DNA from: Elymus sibiricus | Taxonomy: Eukaryota > Streptophyta > Magnoliopsida > Poales > Poaceae | Assembly: GCA_039707655.1 (NCBI GenBank) | Contig: CM077665.1 | Location: forward strand, 314,340,486-314,404,485 | Length of the DNA: 64,000 nucleotides | Direction of reading: 5' to 3' | In this document: positions 42,606 to 52,610 of the stretch, in pieces | Layout: every line of letters begins with the position of its first letter | Numbering within the stretch: position 1 is the first letter of the stretch | Translations under genes and position numbers: made by a program | The notes under the pieces: generated by a model | Databases searched by the model: none | Told to the model about the DNA's origin: nothing | The model's input: the letters and a program-made list of their open reading frames with translations, nothing else

Positions 42606-45590
42606 TATGCCGAGTGGATTTCTAATATTGTGCCAGTGGAAAAGAAAGGCTCCGGCAAGTTGAGGGTGTGCATTGATTTCAGAGATTTGAATAGAGCTAC
42701 ACCCAAAGATGAGTATCCTATGCCTATAGCCGACATGCTTATTAATGATGCCTCTGGACATAAGGTCATTAGTTTTCTTGATGGCAATGCGGGGTACAAC
42801 CAGGTTTTTATGGCCGAAGAGGACATGTCCAAAACGGCTTTTCGGTGCCCCGGTTTCCTTGGTTTATTTGAGTGGACGGTAATGACTTTTGGATTGAAGA
42901 ATGCTGGCGCCACATATCAGAGGGCTATGAATTTGATTTTTCATGATTTACTCGGCATTATACTTGAAGTCTATATTGATGATATTGTTGTCAAATCGGA
43001 TGCTTTTGAATCTCACTTAGCCGATTTGCGTTTAGCTTTTGAAAGGATGAAGAAATATGGACTGAAGATGAATCCTTTGAAGTGTGCATTTGGCGTGTCG
43101 GCTGGCAAGTTTTTAGGTTTCATTATTCATGAAGATGGCATAGAGATTGATCCCAAAAAGGTAGAAGCTATACAGAAAGTGGAGGCTCCAACATGCAAGA
43201 GAGATATGCAAAAATTCCTCGGCAAGGTCAATTATTTAAGGAGGTTCATAGCCAACTTGTCAGGGAAGGTTGATGCATTCACTCCTATACTTCGGTTGAA
43301 GAATGATGTTGATTTTACTTGGGGGGCAAAACAGCAAGAAGCATTTGATATGATCAAGAATTATTTGTGCACTCCTCCGGTGATGAAGGCGCCCAAGCAT
43401 AGAGAGCCCTTTAGACTTTACATTGCAGCCGAGGAAGGCGTTATTGGAGCTGTTTTGACTCAAGAAACCGAAGAAAAAGAGCATGCTATCACTTATTTGA
43501 GCCGACGTCTATTGGATGCCGAGACAAGGTATACATTTATTGAAAAATTATGCCTATGCTTATACTATGCTTGCACAAAATTGAGACATTATCTAGTGCC
43601 AAGTTCTTGCATAGTAGCTTGTCAAACCGATGTCATTAAATACATGTTGCATAGACCAATTCTTAGTGGTAGAATTGGTAAATGGGCTTATGCTTTAATT
43701 GAGTATGATTTGGCTTATGAATCTCTAAAATCCATGAAAGGCCAAATTGTTGCTAATTTTATCGTTGAGCATCGGATTAATGACAAGCAGGATATTGAAA
43801 TAAACCTTGTCTCGTTAATACCATGGAGATTATATTTTGACGATTCAGTTTGTAGCAACGGCCAAGGTGTTGGTATTGCTTATATATCTCCTCATGGTGC
43901 TGTTTTTGAAGCCTCATGCCGCTTAGAGTATTTTTGCACAAATAATCAAGCCGAATATGAAGCATTGTTATTCGGTTTAGAGATGTTGCTGGCCATAGGT
44001 GCTACACATATTGAGGCTTTTGGTGATTCGTTATTAGTAGTACAACAGGTATCCAAAGTTTTTCAATGTTTAGACGAATCACTTAATGTTTATCTTGATA
44101 AATGTCTAGATATAATTTCTACTTTGGATCATTTTAGCATTGCTCATATATCTAGACATGATAATTGGAGAGCAAACGAGTTGGCACAACAAGCATCCGG
44201 CTATCATGTCGATCATGGCATGTTTCATATCTCTCTAAAGCCGATGTCTTGTCTTGCTAACATAGGAGAGACCGAACCAGAGCCCACTGATTCGGCCACT
44301 AACAATAAATCTAGTGCAGATGAAAATCATGACTGGAGGGAGCCCATTATTGATTACTTGTGCAATCCGAGTGGAAGGGTGGACAGGGCTGTTCGGTGCA
44401 TGGCTTTCAAATATACAATGAGGGACGATGGTCTTTATCGCCGAACGGTTGAAGATGTTCTCTTGAAGTGTTTGGACAAAGACCAAGCGAGAATTGCTAT
44501 GGGAGAGGTTCATGAAGGAATTTGCGGCACTCATCAATCGACCCCCAAGATGAAGTGGTTATTACGACGTGCTGGATTTTATTGGCCGACGATGATTAAC
44601 AATTGCTTCAGGTATTATAAAGGATGTGAAGCTTGTCAAAAGTTTGGTGATATTCAGTTAGCTCCCGCTGCTATGTTACATCCTATTATCAAGCCGTGGC
44701 CTTTTAGAGGTTGGGGATTAGACTTTATTGGAGAGATTCATCCTTCTTCTTCAAAGGGGCATTGGTTCGTGTTGGTGGCAACTGATTATTTCACTAAGTG
44801 GTCTGAAGCAATACCTCTCAAGAATATGACGCATACGGAGGTAATTCAATTCATAAGTGAGCACATTATTCATAGATTCGGCATTCCGCAAACATTAACT
44901 ACGGATCAAGGTTCATCTTTCATGTCACATCAAGTTAGAGAATTTGCCGAATCATATAAGATAAAGTTGTTCAATTCCTCCCCGTATTATGCTCAAGCCA
45001 ATGGGCAAGCTGAGTCTAGCAATAAAATTTTGATCAAGCTCATCAAGAAGAAAATTGAGGATAATCCAAGAAGATGGCATGAATTATTGTCCGAGGCTTT
45101 GTGGGCACATAGAATCTCAAGGCATGGTGCGACGAAGGTAACTCCATATGAGCTCGTATATGGTCAAGAGGCCGTTTTACCGGTGGAGGTGAATTTGAAT
45201 GCTTTGAGAATAGCTAAACAGAATGATTTATCGGCAGTGGACTTTTATAAGTTGATGATGGTCAATATTGATGAGGTTGCCGATAAACGTTTGGTTGCAT
45301 TAAAAGCCATAGAGAGGGACAAGCTGAGGGTAGCAAGAGCTTACAATAAAAAGGTCAAGTTGAAGAATTTTCAGGTTGGCGATCTTGTGTGGAAAGTGAT
45401 TCTGCCGATTGGTTCTAGAGATAGAAAATTCGGGAAGTGGTCTCCAAACTGGGAATGTCCTTTTAGGATTGCAAGGATAGTTCCTGGAAATTCATATTTA
45501 GTGGAATCCATGCAAGGAGTATTATTACCTCGAGCTCTCAATGGCAGATATCTGAAGAAGTACCACCCGAGTGTGTGGCAAGAAGCCTAG
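42606..45590 (+). CDS. G4 pol: RT, RNase H, archaeal-type RNase H, integrase
   Basis: 994 open codons; no start codon of its own, so it depended on polyprotein synthesis. RT palm motifs KLRVCIDFRDLNRATPKDEY and FLDGNAGYNQ are present, with catalytic YIDD at residues 123-126. Ty3-type RNase H follows (FRLYIAAEEGVIGAVLTQE). The second RNase H starts LYFDDSVCSNGQGVG and has NNQAEYEALLFGLEM and FGDSLLVVQQV. The integrase zinc region starts near His636 (HEGICGTH ... CEACQ) and the catalytic triad is Asp706, Asp767, Glu803 (35 residues between the last two). The C-terminal part ends RYLKKYHPSVWQEA. No stops. Only the deletion at its 5' side disables it. Confidence 0.92.
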   Translation, partial: YAEWISNIVPVEKKGSGKLRVCIDFRDLNRATPKDEYPMPIADMLINDASGHKVISFLDGNAGYNQVFMAEEDMSKTAFRCPGFLGLFEWTVMTFGLKNAGATYQRAMNLIFHDLLGIILEVYIDDIVVKSDAFESHLADLRLAFERMKKYGLKMNPLKCAFGVSAGKFLGFIIHEDGIEIDPKKVEAIQKVEAPTCKRDMQKFLGKVNYLRRFIANLSGKVDAFTPILRLKNDVDFTWGAKQQEAFDMIKNYLCTPPVMKAPKHREPFRLYIAAEEGVIGAVLTQETEEKEHAITYLSRRLLDAETRYTFIEKLCLCLYYACTKLRHYLVPSSCIVACQTDVIKYMLHRPILSGRIGKWAYALIEYDLAYESLKSMKGQIVANFIVEHRINDKQDIEINLVSLIPWRLYFDDSVCSNGQGVGIAYISPHGAVFEASCRLEYFCTNNQAEYEALLFGLEMLLAIGATHIEAFGDSLLVVQQVSKVFQCLDESLNVYLDKCLDIISTLDHFSIAHISRHDNWRANELAQQASGYHVDHGMFHISLKPMSCLANIGETEPEPTDSATNNKSSADENHDWREPIIDYLCNPSGRVDRAVRCMAFKYTMRDDGLYRRTVEDVLLKCLDKDQARIAMGEVHEGICGTHQSTPKMKWLLRRAGFYWPTMINNCFRYYKGCEACQKFGDIQLAPAAMLHPIIKPWPFRGWGLDFIGEIHPSSSKGHWFVLVATDYFTKWSEAIPLKNMTHTEVIQFISEHIIHRFGIPQTLTTDQGSSFMSHQVREFAESYKIKLFNSSPYYAQANGQAESSNKILIKLIKKKIEDNPRRWHELLSEALWAHRISRHGATKVTPYELVYGQEAVLPVEVNLNALRIAKQNDLSAVDFYKLMMVNIDEVADKRLVALKAIERDKLRVARAYNKKVKLKNFQVGDLVWKVILPIGSRDRKFGKWSPNWECPFRIARIVPGNSYLVESMQGVLLPRALNGRYLKKYHPSVWQEA

Positions 45591-45760
45591 TTAGGCAATG
45601 GCCGATATATGATTATCGCCCTTAGCATAAACATGGCCGATACATAATTATCGCCCTGAGAAATATAGACGGCCGATGGAGTGTTGACATCGTCCTTAGA
45701 ACAAACATGGTGCAAATTATTTTTCGGCATGCAAGCTTTGCCGAAAAACAGGGGGGCATG
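45591..45760 (+). other. G4 3' UTR with hairpin and polypurine tract
   Basis: Contains three spaced copies of a ggccgat...atcgccct-type phrase (45600-45695). A perfect 9-bp stem follows (45721-45729 ttttcggca with 45739-45747 tgccgaaaa), then the purine run aggggggcatg just before the LTR. Confidence 0.85.
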
Positions 45761-47358
45761 TGTTGACACCAGATTTTCGCATGGACAAAAATGTAATTAA
45801 GAAGGCCTCAAATGGAAAAGTGCTCAAAGTGATAAAGTTCCGTATCGTCAAAAGGAGAAACTTTGATATTTGGGCCATAGCCATCCGATCTCATCTCTAA
45901 GGCCGAAGTTGTGTTCGAAGTACTGGGATTTTGTATCCAGAACACTATTCGGCTGATTACGCCCTCAAGATGATCTCATATGAGAAAACTTGCTACATGA
46001 ATTGTCTTTGTCTCGTCGAATCGGTCGATTTTCATATAAAAATCGTCTCAATCCGAATTCGTATGCAAAAGTTAGAGCTATCTGAATGCAGCCATGTCAA
46101 GAGGCGAAATAAGACGCGGGAGACCAGACGCGTCTTGGCGAGTGTCTGATGCAATGCGTGAGCAATTGGCCATTCAAGATGGCCTCGAATCGAAACACGT
46201 TCAACATGAAAGTTGTTCGTAACGTCGAAACGGTCAACTTTGCTTTTGGGCACATTTTCATCCGAGGTCGTTTACTGCCACAAATAAGACCCGCAAGGTA
46301 CAGCCAGAAAGCTTGCCGGGATAGAAACCTTGCCGGGGAAATCTTGCCGGGATGGAAACCTTGCCGGGGTGTGAAAGCTTGCCGGGATGAAAACCTTGCC
46401 GGAGTGTGAAATCTTGCCGGGATGTGAAAGCTTGCCGGGATGGAAACCTTGCCGGGGTGAAGCTTGCCGGGGTGGAAAGCTTGCCGGGAAAAGCTTGCCG
46501 GGTGGAAACTGTCAAATCCGACCAGAAGCTGAAGATGGGCTCAAATAATTATCTAGATAGCCTCAGATGAAAAAGTGTTCAACATGAAAGTTGTTCGTAA
46601 CGTCGAAACGGTCAACTTTTCTTTTGGAGTCATCATCATCCGACATAGTATACGACCTGCAGAGACGCTACAAGAGTCGGACGGTCCAGTCAGCTACATA
46701 ACCGAGTCCGACTCGAAATTAAAGATGACCCCGTGGAGTATTCAAGATGGCCTTATTTGGAAAAGTGATCAACATACGGATTATTGGCCTCGTCGAAGCG
46801 CACAAAATTAGTGTTTGGACCATCTCCATCGGAGGTCGTGTGCAGATTCCACGGTCCACGCAAGGAGCAAGACAGAAGATTGGACCAGATTCAGACTGAA
46901 TCCGAGCGGGACCAGAACTAGGACTCTAGGACGTGAATTGATGTAATTTTCTTGTAAGGAAAGCCTAGATGAATCCTTTGCTTGTACGGGAAGTCCAGCC
47001 GCCTCTTATATATGTTGGGGGTGACGGCCGATTGAACAACACACAATCGAACAATCAATATACTACTTTTTCATCTACGTTTTATCTTTCCATCGTTTTT
47101 CTCTCTCGTTCTTCGTTGTTCTTCGTGTTGGAGAGCTGCGAGTACAGAGGCTCTAGGGGTGAGCGAATCGACCTAGGGCAGCCCATAGCCGCCGCAATCC
47201 CTGACGGGGTCCCTCCCGGGCGTGCGGGGCTTCGGGTCTGCAAAAGCGTCCACCGGCTGTCTTGCGTATCGCGCTGCCGGACGGACCTCCTTCGACGTGA
47301 GCTGCGGTGCATCACCCCCGGCGTCGAGGGTACACGGTGACGTGTTCGTGTGCGAACA
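45761..47358 (+). repeat. G4 3' LTR (1598 bp)
   Basis: Starts tgttgacacc and ends gtgtgcgaaca. Minisatellite of 12 units at 46310-46502. Confidence 0.95.
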
Positions 47359-48181
47359 CTTTCCCCGCACCGTCGGGGGCTTTGAATTCTTGTTCGTAGC
47401 AATCGACAAGTTTACAAAGTGGCCTGAGGTGGAACCAGTGAGGAAGGTGACCGCGCAGTCAGCTGTCAAGTTCCTGAAAGGACTGGTGTGCCGTTTTGGA
47501 GTACCCAACGGGGTGATCACCGATAATGGCACCTAGTTCATGAGCCGCACCTTTATGCAATACATCCAAAGCCTTGGAAGCAAGGTCTCCTTCGCCTCTG
47601 TTGCCCACCCAAGGAGTAACAAGAAAGTCGAGAGGATGAATGCTGAAGTGTTGCGAGGGCTCAAGACAAGAACTTTCGACGGACTACGAAGAAGCGGCAA
47701 GCGCTGGATAGATGAGCTGACGATGGTTCTTTGGTCCCTTAGAACGACACCAAATCGAGCTACTGGCCAGACACCCTTCTCCCTAGTATATGGGGCGGAA
47801 GCAGTTCCCCCCACGGAACTCATATACGGGTCACCTCGAGTACTTGCCTACGATGAAGTAGAGCAAGAGCAGCTACGCCATGACGATGCCATGCTCCTTG
47901 AGGAAGATCGTCTCCGGGCTACTGTGCGTGCTGCATGCTACCAGCAAGCCCTGCGCTGCTATCATAGCCGCAGGGTCCATGCCCGAAGCCTTGAGGAAGG
48001 TGACCTTGTCCTTAGGCGCGTTCACTCCGCCAAGGGTACCAACAAGTTGATGCCGAAGTGGGAAGGCCCTTACCGGGTAGCACGAGTCACCAGACCTGGC
48101 GCAGTCCGTCTGGAGACCGAAGATAGCATCAAAATGCTTAACTCATGGAATATTGAGCATCTTCGTAAGTTCTACCCGTAA
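47359..48181 (+). pseudogene. G3 integrase core and C-terminus after G4
   Basis: Resumes in frame at 47364 (PRTVGGFEFLFVAIDKFTKW). The second catalytic Asp is in VITDNGT, directly followed by a TAG (47534-47536) where the family normally has Gln. After it the frame stays open to 48181, with the catalytic Glu in NKKVERMNAE, the conserved FSLVYGAEAVPPTEL, and the C-terminal LMPKWEGPYRVARV and HLRKFYP. The target duplication occupies 47359-47363. Confidence 0.9.
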
Positions 48182-50235
48182 GGCACGGCTGCCAGTCTCA
48201 GGCCCCGGCAACCACCTTTTGTACAAGCCTTGCCGCAGTTGCATGTAACCCTTTGTACAAAGCCAGGCGCAGACCCTGTGCATGCAATAATAAAGCTAGG
48301 CATTGCATCATATCATCAAACTACATGTTTACTATGCATTTTTATGTTGCAATGTTATCGCTTTTAAGTTTTAGAAATTTCCTAGAGTACTTGATGAGCC
48401 TATTATCCTTGTCGCCGCATTCTCTCTCGCCAGAGGACAGAGGCCTCTTGCCCTACATGTTTGCCCGTCAGGAAAACAAGGAAGGAGGGCGGAGAAACAA
48501 GGACGGCGGCCCGTCATACTCCGAAAAGGAATACTACCTGAAAAGATAAGTATAAATCGCATATTCCAAGCTCGAAGCCATTTGTTCCCTTAAGGAAACC
48601 CTTGCTACCCTTTTTGACTATGTACCGTGGAGTCCTTAACGCAATGGAAACCCTTGTCGGGATGAGCCGTTTCCCAGCTCCTGTCGCTTATCAGCTCTGG
48701 GGAGCCGCACCGATACCGACAAGGAGCCTTGCCGGGGAATGATACCAGCTTGCTGCCGGGGGCTCTTTCCCCCTTGGCGCTCGCGTTACGTACTGACCCG
48801 GCAAATAGTTCCATGCGGCAAAGACAAACATGCTGACACAGTACAAACAAGAGGAGAAAGGGATAGTACTTAAGGAAAAGAAATAGTATTCATTCATTCA
48901 TTTTTGGTGCAAAATGGATAAAGATTACATTGGATCAGATGGAGAAGAAAAAGGGGGCAAAAGGAGCGCCTGGCTGGGATTCGGCGCCTCCTCGCCAGGG
49001 ACAGCAGGACGCGCCCCCGGAGGATCATGGGGATCCTGCCCCCAGGCAGGGCGGACGAAGCCGACAGGGAGGAAGAAGATGGAGGGCAGGTGCAGATGGT
49101 GGCACTACCGGAGCATAGCTGGTGATGATGGTGCTGCCGGCAATCACGACGCATCGGAGCTGCCGTCCCCGCTCTTGAAGCGTCTTGGGTTGCCGCCGCT
49201 GTCTTCCTCATCGCCACTGCTCAAGGGGACACCTCCGCCGTCGCCCGAGCCCTCGACACGACAGCCGAGGCGAACACCAAGCCTCCCGAAGAGCCTCACA
49301 GAGAGCATGGTCGTCCCCGTTGACCCGAGGCAGGGAAGACTCCCTGCCCTTAAGGAGTACGCGCAGGCAAAAGGCTCCCACCCATGTGCAGGATCATAAT
49401 GCCATGGGTGGGGAACTCTTCCACGACCCATGACGGACCGCTGCTGCGACCACTCGCGCGCAGCCGACGGCCGTACGGACGATCTTTCTCCATCGCCTTG
49501 AAGAAGGAGCGCAGAGACCGCAGTCGACCACAACGCTGCGTCTCCGCTATGAACTCCAGCATGGTGTCGTTCGCGCGGTGTTCCGCCAAGACCGAAGCAG
49601 CGCGCGACGCAGCGGCGGGTGCGCCAACGCAGCTGCCCCTGGCGCAGCCGCCGCGTCGCCCGCTTCCTCGTCCAAGGCTAGTCCCGCCAACTCTCAGTCC
49701 AAAACCATCGACCCAAGTTGGGGGCTGGGCACGGACACAAAAAGAAGACCCTGCGGTGGCTGGCACGCTCGCCCGACCCCCCTGACCATCATGAGGGAAG
49801 GGACGGTCCAACGACCAGGGAAGAAGGGCAAGCTATGTGAACCTGAGATTGAGGAGGAGAAGGGAATGGATGAGCATCGCCCGCTGTGGCCCCCTATTTA
49901 TAGGGAAGGGCACGGGGGCAGGCTCTCCTCCGTTCCAAGACGGCCGCCCATCTCCACCAATCCCGCTACCCACGATCACGGGCGAACAGGTAACCGCCCC
50001 ATTGCTCCAATCCCAGGCGCTGTAGTTTCTGCCACTCCCACGCCTTTCAGCCATGCGCACCCACCGCAAGCTCCCCGCAATGCATGCGGCGCGCGTGGCA
50101 GAAACGGCCGGAGGTAGTAGTAAGTGCTGGCTTGAAAGTCGGCAGTTACTCCCTCACATTGCGCGCCTATGCATAAATTTTGGGCCTGACCCAACGATGC
50201 TGGGCGAGCACGTTTGGGCCAGACCCGGGGGCTCC
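48182..50235 (+). other. G3 3' region between integrase and LTR
   Basis: About 2 kb with no convincing sense ORF. 48250-48900 is mixed sequence with several cttgccggg-like motifs. 48900-50120 is GC-rich and looks organised on the minus strand (see the antisense entry). 50223-50235 (acccgggggctcc) is the likely polypurine tract. Confidence 0.65.
48890..49902 (-). other. Candidate antisense transcription unit in G3 3' region
   Basis: On the minus strand a TATA box (tataaata, 49902-49895) is followed by a CT-rich leader. Open GC-rich frames follow: 49811-49350, with EFIAETQRCGRLRSLRSFF, and an overlapping one 49533-49144 ending GDGSSDAS. An AT-rich end with aatgaatgaatgaata lies near 48890. Extra ORFs, some antisense, are reported in the 3' part of Tat elements. 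I do not recognise the proteins, and the two frames would need splicing or a frameshift to form one product. Confidence 0.35.
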
Positions 50236-50874
50236 TGTTGGTGCACTAGGACTGGGGTAGCCAGTGCCCCTGACTTATGCACAGGCAGTAGCAGAACCCA
50301 TCAACATGCATATAGTCATGACCAAGACTCCGGCAGAAGCAACCTGCGCTGGCTAAGCAACGCCGGCAAGGTCGATGCAACGGCCCAGGATGGGCCCGAA
50401 CCACGCCAGTCACGTCTCCGGTGCCTACCAAGGACCAAGGCGCGCACATCTTCAGGAAGACCCGGCAAGCCATCCCCCCGCAGGCGCGAGCCGATCTGCC
50501 ACCGCTCCACCGCATCGCAACGCCAGTCATTTGTCGATGCGGTGTCGAGTCCTCAGGTGGCTAAGTGGCTCTCGCTAAGTACGTGGCGATGCGCTGGAAG
50601 GCAGATTATGCCCGTTTGACACCCGTCCAGAGGCGTGTCAAGATACTAAGCAATAGTTAGCTAAAGCGGTGGTAGAAGCCTGCCGGGGATGCATCCCCAC
50701 ACGCCACCTAGTCTAGCATTTATGGCATTTGTTCCTAAGTGCCAGAGTTAGGTATGATAGCACTGTTAGCTATCTAATCACTAGGTAATGTCTATTTTGC
50801 CACTGTGGTTGCCCCTTGAGCTATAAAAGGAGGCCCAATGCAACCTCCTGAAGCTCCTCGATCGCGTTGGCTCC
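50236..50874 (+). repeat. G3 3' LTR, truncated
   Basis: Starts tgttggtgcac after the purine tract and includes a TATA box (50822-50830, tataaaagg). It is lost at about 50875, where minus-strand pol sequence of G5 begins. Confidence 0.65.
50822..50830 (+). promoter_or_regulatory. TATA box of G3 3' LTR
   Basis: tataaaagg in a plausible U3 context, about 590 bp after the LTR start. Confidence 0.65.
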
Positions 50875-51008
50875 TTGCTTGCGGGGGCGCACGTCGGGAC
50901 GCGCCTCCAAGTGGTGCCCGAGCACCTCCCTCGTTGCGCCGGACAGGTCAGAAGCTCTCCAAGTGAAGCCCTCGAGCCCGTCCTGAGGGAAGCGCCGGGC
51001 GCGCCTTC
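50875..51008 (-). pseudogene. G5 stub of the protease-RT linker
   Basis: A minus-strand reading gives FTWRASDLSGATREVLGHHL and then EARPDVRPRKQ, the segment that precedes RT in Tat elements (G3: FAWQPSDIPGVPKEVIEHHL). Similarity stops at about 50875, the junction with the G3 LTR. Confidence 0.65.
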
Positions 51009-52610
51009 CTATGCGGGAGGAAGAGGCGCCCCCGCAATGGACACGGGGCCTGAGGTGCCGTTCTTGGGAGTCTCCGACCCCTGACGGCTCTTGGGGAGGA
51101 GCTGCTTATTCTTCTTGAGCGTGTCCTCAGGAGGCAGAACGCCGCCCTCGTCGTCAGAGTTTTCAGCCACCGTAGCCTGGTAAGCACGCTCGAGGGAGCA
51201 GACTGCATCCTTTTCATCGCAGGCGACCGTGATGACACCTCCGCTCCCCGGCATCTTGAGGATGTTGTAGCCATGGTGGGTTGCCGCCATGAACTTGGCG
51301 AGGGCAGGGTACCCGAGGATGGCGTTGTACAGGAGGTGGATGTGGGCGACGTCAAAGTCGATGAGATCGGTGTGGTAGTTATCGCACTTGCCGAAGGTGG
51401 GTGGGAGGCGCACCTGCCCCAGGGGAGTGGTGGAGCCATCGGTCACTCCTGAGAAGGGCTTGGTTGGCATGAGCTGATCGTAGGGCACCTGAAGCGTCTC
51501 AAACGTCTCGACGGAGAGGACATTGAGCCCAGCGCCACCGTCGATGAGGGTCTTGGTGACCAGGACGTTGCTGATGGTAGGTGTGCAGAGCATGGGGAGC
51601 ACGCCTGCGGTGGTCGCGCACTTGAGGTGATCCTTAGAGTCGAAGGTGATGGTGACCTGCGACCACTTGAGGTGACGCACAGCTTCGAGCTTCGGGAGGG
51701 CGGCGTTCACCTCACGAGAGAACTGCTTGAAGATGTGGTTGGAGGCAGGGGCCTGAGCACCACCCAGGATGCAGGCGATCGCACGGGGTTCCTGGAAGCC
51801 CCCAGCCCCATCATCCCACCGGTCTTTGTCGTTCCTCCTTGGTGGCGGTGGCAGTGAAGGGAGGCCACCGTTGCCCTGAGGACGGCCCTCGCGAGGCTGA
51901 TCGCGCCGTGGCCCGTCGTGAGGCTCGTCACACCAGCGGTCCTCGCGGGGCTGGTCACGCCAATCCTGACGTGGGTCGCAGTTGTCCCAGCGACCTCCGC
52001 TGCGGCCCCCTCCTCGGCCGTAGCCGCGGTCGCCGCGCTCGGGGCGGCCGCCGAGGCGTTCGTCGTGGAGTGTCCTGAGCTCTTGGAAGTCTTCAGTGTT
52101 GTGGCTGCGGGTGTAGTGGAAGATGCAGAATGGGCGGCCGCCCTTGGGGGGCTCTTCTTGGTCACGACCGCGCTTCATCTCGGGCTCAGCCGCCAGCACT
52201 GCAGGCCCCTTGCGCTTCGCCTCCTTAGCCTTGGCATTCTTGTCCTCAGGGTCTGCCTCCGGAAGCTCGAGGAGAGAGAGACGACCCTCCTCAGCCCTTG
52301 CGCACTTGTTCGCCAGGTTGAACATCTCCAGGGCCGTGCACAGTTCATCATGGATGGCGAGCTCCTCTTTCATCATGACGTCCCTGACGCCATCGGTAAA
52401 CGCCGAGATGATGGCCTCGTCCGACGCCTTCGGGATCTTGAGGCGCATATTCGTGAAGCGTTGTATGTACTTGTGCAGGGTCTCGCCCGACTGCTGCTTC
52501 ACGCGCCGTAGGTCATTCACCCCCAGGGCGCGGTTGCGCGTGCCCTGGAAGTTGGCGATGAAGCGCTCGCGGAGCTCGTCCCAGGAGGGAGCGCCACCCT
52601 TGAGGGCCAT
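51009..52610 (-). CDS. G5 gag (C-terminal half) and protease
   Basis: 533 residues on the minus strand. The first part belongs to Retrotrans_gag (SWDELRERFIANFQGTRNRA, LHKYIQRFTNMRLKIPKASD), followed by LANKCARAEEGR. The knuckle is CIFHYTRSHNTEDF, where the last Cys of the CHHC pattern is Phe. An Arg/Asp/Gly-rich basic region follows (about 190-260), then the protease with TLIDGGAGLNVLS and YNAILGYPALAKFM. The frame is open upstream through 52860 apart from two stops, so the ATG at 52610 is not the true start. The changed knuckle Cys and the missing pol make this copy inactive. Confidence 0.85.
   Translation of the reverse strand: MALKGGAPSWDELRERFIANFQGTRNRALGVNDLRRVKQQSGETLHKYIQRFTNMRLKIPKASDEAIISAFTDGVRDVMMKEELAIHDELCTALEMFNLANKCARAEEGRLSLLELPEADPEDKNAKAKEAKRKGPAVLAAEPEMKRGRDQEEPPKGGRPFCIFHYTRSHNTEDFQELRTLHDERLGGRPERGDRGYGRGGGRSGGRWDNCDPRQDWRDQPREDRWCDEPHDGPRRDQPREGRPQGNGGLPSLPPPPRRNDKDRWDDGAGGFQEPRAIACILGGAQAPASNHIFKQFSREVNAALPKLEAVRHLKWSQVTITFDSKDHLKCATTAGVLPMLCTPTISNVLVTKTLIDGGAGLNVLSVETFETLQVPYDQLMPTKPFSGVTDGSTTPLGQVRLPPTFGKCDNYHTDLIDFDVAHIHLLYNAILGYPALAKFMAATHHGYNILKMPGSGGVITVACDEKDAVCSLERAYQATVAENSDDEGGVLPPEDTLKKNKQLLPKSRQGSETPKNGTSGPVSIAGAPLPPA

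Larger units (their letters stand above)
37501..47358 (+). mobile_element. G4: complete Tat-lineage Gypsy element with nearly intact coding region
   Basis: 9858 bp, with LTRs of 1616 and 1598 bp (about 28 substitutions plus one repeat-unit difference), clean target duplications, primer site and polypurine tract. gag is intact. pol is intact from RT to the integrase end. Lesions are one in-frame TAA between gag and protease and a deletion joining protease to RT. Confidence 0.95.
22108..50874 (+). mobile_element. G3: Tat-lineage Gypsy element, both ends truncated, split by C2 and G4
   Basis: LTR end, primer site, gag, protease, RT, RNase H, a second archaeal-type RNase H, integrase, long 3' region and partial 3' LTR lie in order. 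The second RNase H between RNase H and integrase marks the Tat lineage. One reading frame runs throughout, with about ten in-frame stops. Both outer ends are cut and abut other truncated elements with no target duplication. Confidence 0.88.

Noticed and set aside
48253..48549. Small sense ORF (98 codons) in the G3 3' region
   Set aside because: No motif, low-complexity hydrophobic start, and position in a non-coding 3' region.
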